From JAWKWH01 sp963669285 (lineage in GTDB: Bacteria; Pseudomonadota; Alphaproteobacteria; Rhizobiales; Rhizobiaceae): 64,000 bases of DNA. The notes under the pieces were generated by a model. The model made no database searches, was not told the origin of the DNA, and worked only from the letters and a program-made list of their open reading frames with translations. Position 1 is the first letter of the stretch, and the number at the start of each line of letters is the position of its first letter. Made by a program: the position numbers and the translations under genes. The stretch covers positions 124,001-188,000 of the forward strand of contig CAXXSI010000014.1 in NCBI GenBank assembly GCA_963669285.2, written 5' to 3'. Positions 29,082 to 39,842 of the stretch are shown here, piece by piece.

Positions 29082-31817
29082 TTGAACGACGAGACGCCCA
29101 TTCCGCCAGAGCGCTTGTCGACCGCCCGGCTTGCCACGCCTGAAAGCCTGGCGTCGGCGACGCCGATGATGGAGCAGTATATCGAGATCAAGCTGGCCAA
29201 CCAGGATTGCCTGCTGTTTTACCGGATGGGCGATTTCTACGAGCTGTTTTTCGAGGATGCCGAAACCGCCTCGCGCGCGCTTGGCATCACGCTGACCAAA
29301 CGCGGCAAGCATCTGGGCCACGACATCCCGATGTGCGGCGTGCCGGTTCACGCCGCCGACGACTACCTGCAAAAACTGATCGCCCTCGGCCACCGGGTCG
29401 CGGTTTGCGAGCAGACCGAAGATCCGGCGGAAGCCAAGAAACGCGGTTCGAAGGCTGTCGTCCGGCGGGATGTGGTCAGACTTGTCACGCCGGGGACGAT
29501 CACCGAAGACAAACTGCTGGCGCCATCCCAATCGAACTATCTCATGTCGCTGGGCCGGGTGAAAGCCGACGGCGACAAGGCGCTGGCGCTCGCCTGGATC
29601 GACATCTCGACTGGCGTATTCCGGATTTCCTCCAGCACCGCCGACCGGCTTGCCACCGACATCATGCGGGTCGAACCAAGCGAACTGATATTGCCCGAAC
29701 CGCTGTTTCATGACGAAATGTTCAAGCCGGTGCTGGAAATCATCGGTTCGGTTGCCGTGCCGCAACCGCCGAGCCTGTTTGATTCGGGCACGGCTCAAAA
29801 CCGGATCGCACGCCATTTCGGCGTCGCGACGCTGGACGGTTTTGGCGATTTTTCGCGCGCCGAATTGTCGGCGATCTCCGGTGCGATCGCCTATGTGGAA
29901 AAGACGCAGAAATCCGAACGGCCGGAACTGGAGAGGCCGGCGCGCGAAGACGGCGCGACGACGCTGTTCATCGATCCGGCTACACGCGCCAACCTGGAAC
30001 TGGTTCGCACGCTTGCCGGAAAACGCGACGGCAGCCTGCTCAAGGCCGTTGACCGAACGGTGACCGGCGGCGGCGGGCGGCTGCTCGCCGAACGGCTGAT
30101 GGCGCCCTTGACCGATCCGGCGGCCATCAAGGCGCGCCATGATTCGGTGTCCTTCGCGATTGCCGAGACCTCGCTGTCCAACGACATCAGACACCGGCTG
30201 AAACGTGTACCCGACATGCCGCGGGCGCTGTCGCGGCTGGCGCTCGGGCGCGGCGGACCGCGCGATCTGGGCGCCATCGCTTCGGGACTGGACGCCGGAT
30301 TTGCCATCGCCGGCCTGCTCGAAAGTCAACCACTGCCAGCCGAGCTTGCCGTTGCCCGCGATGCGCTTGCCGGGCTTCCCCAAGGCCTTTCACGGCATCT
30401 GGCCGAGGCGCTCGCCGACGAACTGCCGCTGCTCAAGCGCGATGGCGGTTTCATCCGCCAGGGCTATCACGACGAACTGGACGAAATGCGCGCGCTGCGG
30501 GACCAGTCGCGGCGGGTTGTTGCCCAGATGCAGGCGGATCTGGCCGAGGAAACCGGAATCAAGTCGCTGAAGATCCGGCACAACAATGTGCTCGGCTACT
30601 ATATCGAGGTGACCGCCAATCATCAGGAGATCATGACCGGAACCGATGAAGCGAAATCGCAGTTCATCCACCGCCAAACCATGGCCAACGCCATGCGATT
30701 CACCACCACCGAGTTGTCGGAACTCGAAACGAAGATCGCCAATGCGGCGGGCCGGGCGCTGGAAATCGAACTTGAAGCTTTCGCCGCAGTTTGCTCTGAG
30801 GTGATCGAGCAGGCGCAGGCGATCCGTGACGGCGCGCAAGCGCTCGCGGTCCTCGACGTGTCGACCGCGCTTGCCCGACTGGCGGAATCGGAAAACTGGT
30901 GCCGGCCGGAGATCGGCGAGGGACTGGATTTCCTCGTCGAAGGCGGGCGGCATGTCGTGGTGGAACAGGCCTTGCGAAAGGATGCCGGCGATCCGTTTGT
31001 CGCCAATGATTGCGACCTGTCACCCGCCGATGGCCAGGCGCATGGCGCCATCTGGTTGCTGACCGGTCCCAACATGGGCGGCAAATCGACCTTTCTGCGC
31101 CAGAACGCGCTGATCGCCATCCTGGCGCAGATGGGTTCATTCGTTCCCGCCAGCCGGGCGAAGATCGGCGTTGTCGACCGGCTGTTCAGCCGTGTCGGCG
31201 CATCCGACGACCTGGCGCGCGGGCGCTCGACATTCATGGTCGAGATGGTGGAAACAGCGGCGATCCTCAATCAGGCCACCGATCGCTCGCTGGTCATTCT
31301 CGACGAGATCGGCCGCGGCACGGCGACGTTTGACGGGCTGTCGATTGCCTGGGGCACCGTGGAATACCTGCACGGAAAAAACCGCTGCCGGGCCCTGTTT
31401 GCCACGCATTTTCACGAGATGACCGCTTTGTCGGAAAAGCTCGAGAGACTGGCCAATGTGACCATGCGGGTCAAGGAATGGGATGGTGACGTGGTGTTCC
31501 TGCACGAAGTCGGCCGCGGGGCCGCCGACCGCTCCTACGGGGTGCAGGTGGCAAAGCTTGCCGGACTGCCGGAAGCCGTGGTTGCCCGGGCGCGCGACGT
31601 GCTGCATCAGCTCGAACAGGGAGAAATGTCCGGCAACGCCAACAGGCTTGTCGATGACCTTCCACTATTCAACGCTGAAGTCCGCAGGCAACCGGCGGCC
31701 GGTTCCAAGCCGGACGAAATCTCGCAAACGCTTAGCGACGTGGACCCGGACAATATGAGCCCGCGCGAGGCGCTCGAAACGCTCTATCGGCTCAAGGGGT
31801 TGTTGGACCGGCAATGA
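29082..31817 (+). CDS. mutS: DNA mismatch repair protein MutS
   Basis: MutS binds mismatches and recruits MutL. The 911-residue product has the mismatch-contact motif MGDFYELFFEDA, connector and lever domains, then the ATPase: Walker A LTGPNMGGKSTFLRQ, the signature region GRSTFMVEMVETA, Walker B LVILDEIGRGTATFDG and ATHFHEMTALS. It starts at TTG 29082, with GGAGAG a few bases upstream and the usual alphaproteobacterial N-terminus. No frameshifts. The stop overlaps the glnD start as ATGA, the standard mutS-glnD order. Confidence 0.98.
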   Translation: MNDETPIPPERLSTARLATPESLASATPMMEQYIEIKLANQDCLLFYRMGDFYELFFEDAETASRALGITLTKRGKHLGHDIPMCGVPVHAADDYLQKLIALGHRVAVCEQTEDPAEAKKRGSKAVVRRDVVRLVTPGTITEDKLLAPSQSNYLMSLGRVKADGDKALALAWIDISTGVFRISSSTADRLATDIMRVEPSELILPEPLFHDEMFKPVLEIIGSVAVPQPPSLFDSGTAQNRIARHFGVATLDGFGDFSRAELSAISGAIAYVEKTQKSERPELERPAREDGATTLFIDPATRANLELVRTLAGKRDGSLLKAVDRTVTGGGGRLLAERLMAPLTDPAAIKARHDSVSFAIAETSLSNDIRHRLKRVPDMPRALSRLALGRGGPRDLGAIASGLDAGFAIAGLLESQPLPAELAVARDALAGLPQGLSRHLAEALADELPLLKRDGGFIRQGYHDELDEMRALRDQSRRVVAQMQADLAEETGIKSLKIRHNNVLGYYIEVTANHQEIMTGTDEAKSQFIHRQTMANAMRFTTTELSELETKIANAAGRALEIELEAFAAVCSEVIEQAQAIRDGAQALAVLDVSTALARLAESENWCRPEIGEGLDFLVEGGRHVVVEQALRKDAGDPFVANDCDLSPADGQAHGAIWLLTGPNMGGKSTFLRQNALIAILAQMGSFVPASRAKIGVVDRLFSRVGASDDLARGRSTFMVEMVETAAILNQATDRSLVILDEIGRGTATFDGLSIAWGTVEYLHGKNRCRALFATHFHEMTALSEKLERLANVTMRVKEWDGDVVFLHEVGRGAADRSYGVQVAKLAGLPEAVVARARDVLHQLEQGEMSGNANRLVDDLPLFNAEVRRQPAAGSKPDEISQTLSDVDPDNMSPREALETLYRLKGLLDRQ

Positions 31818-34631
31818 GCAAGATTCATCTTAAACTCGACAGCATGATCGACGGGGCAGAATTGCGCCGGGAGTTGTCGGCGCTCACTGAGAAGGCCGGC
31901 GGTGACGGCTCGGGTCACGAAATACGATCGCAAGTGCTGCAAGTCCTGAAGGATGAGTTGAAGCGTGGGCGGACGATCGCCGAAAAAATGCTGATGGAAG
32001 ACAAAAGCGGCACGGCGTGCGCAGTCCGGCTATCGCATCACATGGATGAGTTGATACGCGCCCTGTATGATTTTTCCGTCACGCATGTTTACCGCTCGAC
32101 CAATCCCTCATCGGCCGAACGCATGGCGGTGATTGCGGTGGGCGGATACGGACGCGGAACGCTGGCGCCCGGCTCCGATATCGATCTTCTTTTCCTGCTG
32201 CCATACAAGCAAACGCCGTGGGGCGAGCAGATCGTCGAATACATGCTCTACATGCTGTGGGATCATGCGGCTGAAGGTCGGCCACGCAACGCGCAACATC
32301 GACGAGTGCGTGCGGCTGTCGTTTACCGATATCACCATACGGACCGCGGTGCTCGAAGCACGCTATGTCTGGGGGTCGAAGGAACTTTATGACGAGCTGA
32401 CCAAACGGTTCGATGAAGAAGTGGTCGCCGGAACCGGACCGGCATTCATCCAGGCCAAACTGACCGAGCGCGATCACCGCCATCTCAAGCAGGGCGAGAG
32501 CCGTTACAAGGTCGAACCCAATGTCAAGGACGGCAAGGGCGGGCTGCGCGATCTGCACACGCTGTTCTGGATCGGTAAATATTTCTACCGTGTGCAGACC
32601 GGTGCGGAACTGGTCGAGAAGGGCGTCTTCAGCGCCAAGGAGCACACGCTTTTCAAACGCTCGGAAGACTTCCTATGGGCGGTTCGCTGCCACATGCATT
32701 TCCTGACCGGCAAGGCGGAGGAGCGGCTGCATTTCGACATTCAGCGCGATATCGCCGATCGCATGGGCTTCACCGACGGCAAGGCGCTGTCGGCGGTCGA
32801 ACGCTTCATGAAGGAGTACTTCCTCACAGCCAAGCGGGTCGGTGATCTGACCCGTATCTTCTGCACCGTGCTCGAGGTCGAAGAGGCCAAACATGTGCCC
32901 GGCTTCAACCGGTTCTTCCGCACCTTTTCAAGGCGCCGGCGCAAGCTTGCGGGCGCGCCGGGCTTCATTGTGGAAAACCACCGCATCAATGTGGTCGACG
33001 ATCATGTGTTCGAAGCTGACCCGGTCAATCTGCTCAGATTGTTCTGGCTGGCCGACAAGCACGGGTTCGAACTTCACCCCAACGCCTTGCGGCTGGTAAC
33101 CCGATCTTCGGCGCTGGTGAGCCGAGCGGTGCGGGGCAATGCGGAAGCCAACCGCCTGTTTCTCGAGTGCATGACGTCGTCGCGCAATCCAGAACTCAAT
33201 CTGCGACGGATGAACGAATCGGGCCTGCTCGGCAAACTCATTCCGGATTTCGACCGTATCGTCGCGATGATGGAGTTTTCGCTCTACCACCATTACACCG
33301 TCGACGAGCATTTGCTGCGATGCATCGGGGTGCTTTCGGAAATCGAACACGGCGACGGCGAGAAGATCCATCCGCTATCACACAAGCTGCTGCCGCAACT
33401 GGGCGAGTGGCGCAATGTACTTTACGTGGCGGTGCTGTTCCACGACATCGCCAAGGGGCTGCCCGAAGCGCACGAGATCGCCGGCGCCCGGGTGGCGCGG
33501 CGTCGCTGCCCGCATATGGGGCTTTCGAAACAGGAGACCGAAATGGTCGCCTGGCTTATAGAACAACATCTGACCATGTCGATGACCGCCCAGTCGCGCG
33601 ACCTGAACGACCGCAAGACCATCGAGGATTTCGCCGCAATCGTTCAGTCAGTTGAACGACTGAGATTGCTGTTGATCCTCACCGTTTGCGATATTCGCGG
33701 GGTCGGACCGGGCGTCTGGAACGGCTGGAAAGGCCAGTTGTTGCGCACGCTCTACTACGAGACCGAAATACTACTGACCGGTGGATTCTCTGAAGAAAAA
33801 GCTTCCGAACGGGTCGAGCGCGCGCGCGACGAGCTGGTTGAGAAACTCACCGAATGGAGCAAGGAAGACCAGGTGCGCTATCGCGACCTGCAATACTCGA
33901 ACTACATGCTGATCGTCGATCCGCAGGACCAGGTCCGACATGCAAACTTCATCCGCGACGCAGACCGCGCCAACAAGAAATTGGCGACGATGGTGCGCAC
34001 GCATGAATTCCATGCCGTTACCGAGATTACCGTGCTGGCGGCCGATCACCCGCGGCTGCTCTCCGTCATCACCGGAGCCTGTTCGGCGGCGGGCGGCAAT
34101 ATCGTCGATGCGCAGATCTTCACAACGCGCGACGGCCGTGCACTGGACACCATTCTGATCAGCCGCGAATTCGACCGCGGTGAAGATGAAATGCGTCGGG
34201 GACATCGCGTCTGCCAGATGATCGAGGATGTTCTGTCCGGCAAATTACGCCTGCCTGAAGTGATCGAAAAGCGCCTGCGATCGAGCAAGCTGGCGACGAC
34301 ATTCAAAGTCGAGCCCCGCGCCGAAATCCGTAATACCCTATCGCATAAATTCTCTGTTATCGAAGTCCAGGGACGCGACAAACCGGGGCTTCTTTCGGCG
34401 ATCACCGGCGCGATTTCCGATCTGTCGCTTGATATCGCTTCCGCGCATATCACCACCTTCGGCGAGAAGGTGATCGATACATTCTACGTCACCGATCTTG
34501 TCGGCCACAAAATAGAGGATGAGGAGCGCCAGAAGAAAATCAACGGCCGCCTGCTGGATATCCTCGAAGGAAAGAAGAGAAAAAAGAAGAGCGCTGCTGC
34601 TTCGAAGAATGAAACGGCGGCGGTGAAATGA
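31814..34631 (+). pseudogene. glnD: Bifunctional uridylyltransferase/uridylyl-removing enzyme, one frameshift
   Basis: GlnD senses glutamine and uridylylates or deuridylylates PII (GlnB), whose gene lies at 51 kb. The N-terminal nucleotidyltransferase has GGYGRGTLAPGSDIDLLFL. The HD domain is at VLYVAVLFHDIAKGLPEAHE, and two C-terminal ACT domains follow (TEITVLAADHPRLLSVITGA; VIEVQGRDKPGLLSAITGA). Near 32263 the frame changes: GATCATGCGG reads as D-H-A in the first frame, whereas homologues have W-D-M here, so one extra base (probably the C) fits. Both halves are otherwise full-length, about 938 residues together. The rest of this region is clean, so a single sequencing error is likely, though a real mutation is possible. 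Confidence 0.93.
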
Positions 34632-34668
34632 TCCGGCCGATCCGAGATATGCCCGGATTGGCGCACCG

Positions 34669-36228
34669 ATGAGCCTGATTGCGAAATTCGCCTCGGTCGG
34701 CAGCGCGACCATGGCGAGCCGGGTGCTCGGTTTCGCCCGCGAAGCGCTTATCGGTGCCGTCTTGGGGGCCGGACCGGTGGCCGATGCGTTTTACGCGGCA
34801 TTCCGGTTTCCCAATCTGTTTCGCCGCATCTTTGCCGAAGGGGCATTCAACGCGGCATTCGTGCCGTTGTTTGCAAGGGAACTTGAGGGCGGCGGCCTGG
34901 AAAGCGCCCGACGATTTGCCGAAGCGGTGCTGTCGGTCCTGATCCCCGCCCTGCTGGTGCTCTCGGCTTTGGCGATGATCTTCATGCCGGTGCTTGTCGA
35001 ATGGATCATTGCGCCGGGTTTTACGTCGGATCCCGACAAGTTCGATCTCACCGTCTTCATGACGCGGATCATGTTCCCCTATCTGTTCTGCATGTCGCTG
35101 GTGGCGATGTTGTCCGGCGTGCTCAATTCGATGCGGCGGTATTTTCTGGCTGCATTCGTGCCGGTGCTGCTCAACGTCATCCTGATCGGTATCCTGGTAA
35201 TTGCGCTTACAAACGCGTTCAGCCAGTTCCAGACCGGGCACTGGATGGCCTGGGGGGTGTTCGCTTCCGGTGTCGTGCAACTGTTTGTCCTCGTCTGGGG
35301 CGCCCGGCGCGAGGGCTTTTCGATGTCGCTGTCGCGGCCGCGCCTGTCGCCAAGCGTCAAACGGCTGCTGGTTTTGATGGGGCCTGTTGTCCTGACCGGT
35401 GGCGCGACCCAGATCAACCTGCTGGTGGGCCAGATCATTGCCTCGGCCCAGGACGGCGCGATCGCGCTTTTGAACTATGCCGACCGGATCAACCAGCTGC
35501 CGCTGGGGGTTATCGGCATCGCCGTCGGCGTCGTGCTGCTGCCGGAACTGTCGCGGGCGCTAAAAGCCGGCGATGCGGCCGAGGCACAGCACCTGCAAAA
35601 CCGGTCCACCGAGTTCGCCCTCGGTCTGACGGTTCCTGCCACGGTCGGGCTGATGGTTCTGGCCGCTCCGATCATCAACATCCTCTATGAGCGCGGTGCC
35701 TTTACCGCCCAGACCACCGCATTGGCGGCTGCGGCGCTGGTGGCGTTCGCCAGCGGACTTCCGGCCTATGTTATGATCAAGGTGTTTCAGGCATCCTATT
35801 TCGCCCGCGAAGACACCAAGACGCCGATGTGGTTCGCCTTCGTGCAGGTGGCGGCCAATATCGTGCTCAGCCTTACGCTGTTCCCGCTATACGGACATGT
35901 GGCGATTGCGGCTGCGACCTCGGTCTCGGCCTGGATCAATGCGATCCTGCTCGCCGCGGTGCTATGGAATACCGGGCATTTCCGGCCATCGAAACCGACT
36001 TTGCGCAATCTGTTCCTGATCATGCTGGCTTCGACTGCAATGGGTCTGGCGATCTTTTACCTTCTCGGCCCCTTCGGCGCGTGGATAAGCGCCGACAGGT
36101 TTCTGGTGCGCCTTGCATCGGTTTTCGCGCTGATTTCCGCAGGCGGCCTGATCTATCTCGCAATCGTGATGTTGACGGGTGCGCTCGACAAACGGCAGGT
36201 TTTGGGCCTCCTGCGGCGCGGCAAGTAA
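34669..36228 (+). CDS. murJ: Lipid II flippase MurJ
   Basis: A 519-residue polytopic membrane protein of the MOP superfamily that flips lipid II across the inner membrane for peptidoglycan synthesis. About 14 hydrophobic segments are visible. Family motifs include SRVLGFAREALIGAVLGAG at the N-terminus, ADAFYAAFRFPNLFRRIFAE and FNAAFVPLF, whose arginines are conserved in MurJ. It follows glnD by 37 bases on the same strand and is likely co-transcribed with mutS-glnD, as in other rhizobial genomes. Confidence 0.96.
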   Translation: MSLIAKFASVGSATMASRVLGFAREALIGAVLGAGPVADAFYAAFRFPNLFRRIFAEGAFNAAFVPLFARELEGGGLESARRFAEAVLSVLIPALLVLSALAMIFMPVLVEWIIAPGFTSDPDKFDLTVFMTRIMFPYLFCMSLVAMLSGVLNSMRRYFLAAFVPVLLNVILIGILVIALTNAFSQFQTGHWMAWGVFASGVVQLFVLVWGARREGFSMSLSRPRLSPSVKRLLVLMGPVVLTGGATQINLLVGQIIASAQDGAIALLNYADRINQLPLGVIGIAVGVVLLPELSRALKAGDAAEAQHLQNRSTEFALGLTVPATVGLMVLAAPIINILYERGAFTAQTTALAAAALVAFASGLPAYVMIKVFQASYFAREDTKTPMWFAFVQVAANIVLSLTLFPLYGHVAIAAATSVSAWINAILLAAVLWNTGHFRPSKPTLRNLFLIMLASTAMGLAIFYLLGPFGAWISADRFLVRLASVFALISAGGLIYLAIVMLTGALDKRQVLGLLRRGK

Positions 36229-36306
36229 CGAAAATCATTGGGCAAACAGTCTTCGGATTTGCTTTTTTAGCGCTTTGACGCGAATTTGCTCTAAACGGAT
36301 ACCAAG

Positions 36307-37416
36307 ATGGCCAAACGACTGCGCATCATTACCGGGCTAATCCTGTTCGCTTTCGTCGCGATGCACCTGGCCAATATCGCCATGGGGCTGTCTTCGGTCG
36401 CGCTGATGGAGGCGATGCAGCCCTATTTGCTCGGTCCGTGGCAAAACCGGCTTGGCGGACCGCTATTGCTGGTGGCGCTGCTCATCCATATGGGCCTGGG
36501 TTTTCGCGCCATATACAAGCGAAACACCTTCAACATGTCGCGCAACGACATCGTTCAGATCGTCTCAAGCCTGATCCTGGTTCCGCTGATGATCCCGCAT
36601 ATTGCCGGCACGTTCTTCGCGCGAGAAATGTTCGGCCTGCCGCAGGATTTTCCAGGCGTGCTGCTGCTATTCTGGTTCTATCAGCCGGTTGAGGGTTTGC
36701 GGCAGGTCATCCTTCTGGCCGCAACATGGATCCATGGATGCATCGGGCTATTCATCTGGCTTCGGCTGCAACCTTGGTGGCAACGCGTTTCGCTGGTTTG
36801 CTATCCGGTTGCCGTGGCTTTGCCTGTTCTGGCCATGCTGGGTTATGTCGAAGGTGGCAAACAGGTCATGTCCGGCGAAGTTGAGGTCGTGTACGCCCAG
36901 CCACCGGAAGGCGGTCCGACGATCGACGAGATTCTGGCTAGCCTCAACGCCATCGAATTCTGGGTGATTGCGGTGTTCCTGGCTGTCACGGCCATCGTAT
37001 TGGCTGGCCGTTGGTGGCGGCTGATGGGCCATGACGGCGCAACCCGTATCCGCTATGCGGGACAACCTGCCTACACCAGCGAAAACGGATTGACGTTGCT
37101 TGAATCCGCGACGATCAACGACATTCCACATGCCGCGCTTTGTGGCGGACGCGGTCGCTGCGGCACATGCCGCGTCAAGATAATCGACGCCTCGGTTTCC
37201 CTTCCCGGCGCGACCGATGAAGAATCAAAGACGCTCAAACGGATCGGCGCCGAAGACGACGTGCGGCTTGCCTGTCAGCTGAAAATCTGCGGTGGCCAAA
37301 TCGATGTGGCCCGCATTCTTCCGCCGCATGTCAAACCGTCCGACCTGTATGCTGACGAGGCGGTCGCCGCCAACGACCAGTCGAGTGATGGCGAAGTTCT
37401 GGAGGCGGCAGAGTGA
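36307..37416 (+). CDS. Six-helix membrane protein with C-terminal [2Fe-2S] ferredoxin domain
   Basis: A 369-residue protein. Residues 1-245 hold about six membrane helices with several conserved-looking histidines (AMHLANIAMG, LIHMGLGFRAIY, MIPHIAGTFF, WIHGCIGLF), a layout like the heme-binding cytochrome b subunit of succinate dehydrogenase. Residues 260-350 are a plant-type ferredoxin: CGGRGRCGTCRVKI gives three ligands and RLACQLK the fourth. Known relatives with this N-terminus, such as the rhizobial adenylate cyclase CyaC, carry a cyclase domain after it; here none is present. It overlaps the mscS gene by four bases (GTGA), so the two are coupled. A role as a quinone/redox sensor or electron carrier is inference. 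Confidence 0.8.
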   Translation: MAKRLRIITGLILFAFVAMHLANIAMGLSSVALMEAMQPYLLGPWQNRLGGPLLLVALLIHMGLGFRAIYKRNTFNMSRNDIVQIVSSLILVPLMIPHIAGTFFAREMFGLPQDFPGVLLLFWFYQPVEGLRQVILLAATWIHGCIGLFIWLRLQPWWQRVSLVCYPVAVALPVLAMLGYVEGGKQVMSGEVEVVYAQPPEGGPTIDEILASLNAIEFWVIAVFLAVTAIVLAGRWWRLMGHDGATRIRYAGQPAYTSENGLTLLESATINDIPHAALCGGRGRCGTCRVKIIDASVSLPGATDEESKTLKRIGAEDDVRLACQLKICGGQIDVARILPPHVKPSDLYADEAVAANDQSSDGEVLEAAE

Positions 37417-39740
37417 GACGTTTCGCAGCGTTCACTGTCGCTGTCGCGATGGTCATGCTGTTTGCCACCGGGCAAACGGTTGCGCAGCTCAAGAATCCCG
37501 CCTTGATGCCGGGCGCTTCGAATGACAGCGCCGAAGCCGTCGCAACGGCAAGCCCGCAGGATATTCGCGAGCTTCTGCGACTACTCGGCAATCCGGCCGT
37601 CGTGGAGGAGTTGCGCAAAAGCCTGGAGCAACAGGAAGGCGAGACCGGCACCGATTGGTCGCTTAGACGCGAAATCTCCGCCGTCGTATCGGGAATGGAG
37701 AACCGGGTAACCACCTTGATTGCCGGGTTCTCGGCGATTGGCGGTATTCCGGCGGCGGCGGCGGAAGCCTGGGACTCCGGTCTTGACCAGGGTGATGCGT
37801 TGCGCGCGCTGACCTATGTGCTGATCTTCCTGTTTATCGGCGGCGGGCTGGAGTGGCTCTACCATCAATATGCCCGTCCCCTGCATCTGCGCATTACCCA
37901 CGGCACGCCGGATTCGGTTGCCCAACGTGTGACCCGGGCAGGATTCGGGATTACGCTTCACTTTGTCGGACTGGCGATTTTTGCCGCGGGCAGTGCCGGC
38001 GCCTTCCTGATGTTCGACTGGCCGACACTGACCCGCGAGATGGTAATCACGCTGCTGATCTCGGTGGTCGGCTTCAGACTGATCGGCATGCTGATCGTGT
38101 TTATCCTGGCGCCGGGAGCGCCGGACCTTCGTTTGGTGCCGCTGGGCAATCGGCGGTCACGGCGGGCGGCCCGATACGTTGTTGGCGCAACACTGATCGG
38201 CACAACCGGAATCGTCATCTGGGATGGTTTGCGGCGGCTTGGAATCAACACTGGATACGAAGAGGAATTGCTGCCGGCGGTCACGGTTATTCCGGTTATC
38301 GCGGCGACGCTGTTTGCGATCACCATGGTGGCGATGGTCTGGCGGCTGAGGCTGCCGCTTGCAGACGATCCGGAAGAATTTCACGCCTCCGCAACATCAA
38401 GGCAGATGCCAATCATCTACACCGTGCTTGTCGGCGTGGTGTTCCTGCTTTGGCTGATCGGCGCGCGCGAACTGATGTGGTCCGCCATCATCCTTGGTCT
38501 GCTGTTTCCGGCCATCAAGACCTCGCGGGCCGTGATCAGCAATCTTTTCGATCAGGCAGAGATCGTTGCCGAAGAACGCGAAGCCCTGGAAGTCGCCGAA
38601 AGCGAGGGTGAGGAAGAGGAAGCACCGGTCGCCTCCATGGCGGAAGACGGGCCTCCAATGCTCGATGACGGCGCGCTGATCGATGTCGACACAAGCCGCT
38701 ATGGCACGCAACGCCTGATCTTCACCCGGCTGGCCCGCATCGTGCTTGTCCTGCTGGCGTTGATGGCCATGGCGGTGGCGTGGGGTGTCGGCCTGCTGTC
38801 GCTGTCGGAATCGCCAACCGTCAGCGGACAGATCTTCCGTATCAGTGTCAACGTACTGATCACCCTGCTGATTGCCGATCTCATCTGGACCTGGGCCAAG
38901 ACGGCGATCAACCGGCGGCTGGCGGATTATGGTCCCGCCAATGATGGCATGGCTCCAGGACCGGAAGCGCGCATGGCGACGCTTCTGCCGATATTGCGCA
39001 TGTTCCTGATGGTCACCATCGCGGTCATTGTGACGCTCACTGTCCTGTCGTCGATCGGCATCAATATCGGCCCGTTGCTGGCCGGCGCCGGCGTGGCCGG
39101 CATCGCCATCGGCTTCGGAGCGCAGGCTCTGGTCAAGGATGTCGTATCGGGCATCTTCTTCCTGCTCGACGATGCTTTCCGGGTCGGCGAATATATCGAA
39201 ATGGACAATCTGCGCGGCACGGTGGAATCGATGTCGCTCAGATCGCTGCGTGTCCGACATCACCGCGGCGCGGTGCACACGATTCCGTTCGGCGAGTTGA
39301 AGTCGGTTACCAACCACATGCGTGACTGGGTAATCATGAAACTCGAGTTCAGGGTGCCGTTCGACACCGATCTCAAACTGGTCAAGAAGATCGTCAAGCG
39401 GATCGGCGCCGAACTTCAGGAACACGAAGGATATGGGCACCACATCCTGCAGACGCTGAAGTCACAAGGCGTGCGGCGGATGGAAGAATTCAACATGGTC
39501 GTGGGCGTCAAATTCATGGCGCGGCCGGGTTCGCAATGGCTGATCCGGCGCGATGCCTATCAGAAGCTGCGCGACGAGTTCGAAAAGGCGGGAATCAGCT
39601 TCGCCCAGCGTGACGTCAAGGTGAAAGTGGAAAGCGACCGGCCATTATCGCAAGAAGAGATGGATGTGGTGACGGGAGCAGCACAACAGGCTGTCGAACC
39701 GCCGCCCGGTCCGCCGCAAGCCGTTCCGGACGAACCATAG
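37413..39740 (+). CDS. Large mechanosensitive channel of the MscS family
   Basis: A 775-residue MscS-type channel with an N-terminal signal sequence (MRRFAAFTVAVAMVMLFATG), a periplasmic stretch to about 110 and eight or more membrane segments, far more than the three of E. coli MscS. The pore helix and start of the beta domain read GVAGIAIGFGAQALVKDV followed by VSGIFFLLDDAFRVGEYIEM. An acidic loop lies near residue 390-425. Such channels open under membrane tension to release solutes in osmotic downshock. GTG start; the overlap with the upstream ferredoxin protein is unusual and suggests joint regulation. Confidence 0.92.
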   Translation: MRRFAAFTVAVAMVMLFATGQTVAQLKNPALMPGASNDSAEAVATASPQDIRELLRLLGNPAVVEELRKSLEQQEGETGTDWSLRREISAVVSGMENRVTTLIAGFSAIGGIPAAAAEAWDSGLDQGDALRALTYVLIFLFIGGGLEWLYHQYARPLHLRITHGTPDSVAQRVTRAGFGITLHFVGLAIFAAGSAGAFLMFDWPTLTREMVITLLISVVGFRLIGMLIVFILAPGAPDLRLVPLGNRRSRRAARYVVGATLIGTTGIVIWDGLRRLGINTGYEEELLPAVTVIPVIAATLFAITMVAMVWRLRLPLADDPEEFHASATSRQMPIIYTVLVGVVFLLWLIGARELMWSAIILGLLFPAIKTSRAVISNLFDQAEIVAEEREALEVAESEGEEEEAPVASMAEDGPPMLDDGALIDVDTSRYGTQRLIFTRLARIVLVLLALMAMAVAWGVGLLSLSESPTVSGQIFRISVNVLITLLIADLIWTWAKTAINRRLADYGPANDGMAPGPEARMATLLPILRMFLMVTIAVIVTLTVLSSIGINIGPLLAGAGVAGIAIGFGAQALVKDVVSGIFFLLDDAFRVGEYIEMDNLRGTVESMSLRSLRVRHHRGAVHTIPFGELKSVTNHMRDWVIMKLEFRVPFDTDLKLVKKIVKRIGAELQEHEGYGHHILQTLKSQGVRRMEEFNMVVGVKFMARPGSQWLIRRDAYQKLRDEFEKAGISFAQRDVKVKVESDRPLSQEEMDVVTGAAQQAVEPPPGPPQAVPDEP

Positions 39741-39842
39741 CGCGACCTGCCCTTGCCTAGAGCGCATTGCTCGTTCATAAGGCCGCCGAACATTTATCCA
39801 GCAGCCTTCTCCAGGCCCTCCACAAGCTTCGGAACCATCAAA

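Noticed and set aside
29058..30383. 441-codon minus-strand open frame
   Set aside because: Antisense to the N-terminal half of mutS, low-complexity Arg/Gln-rich translation.
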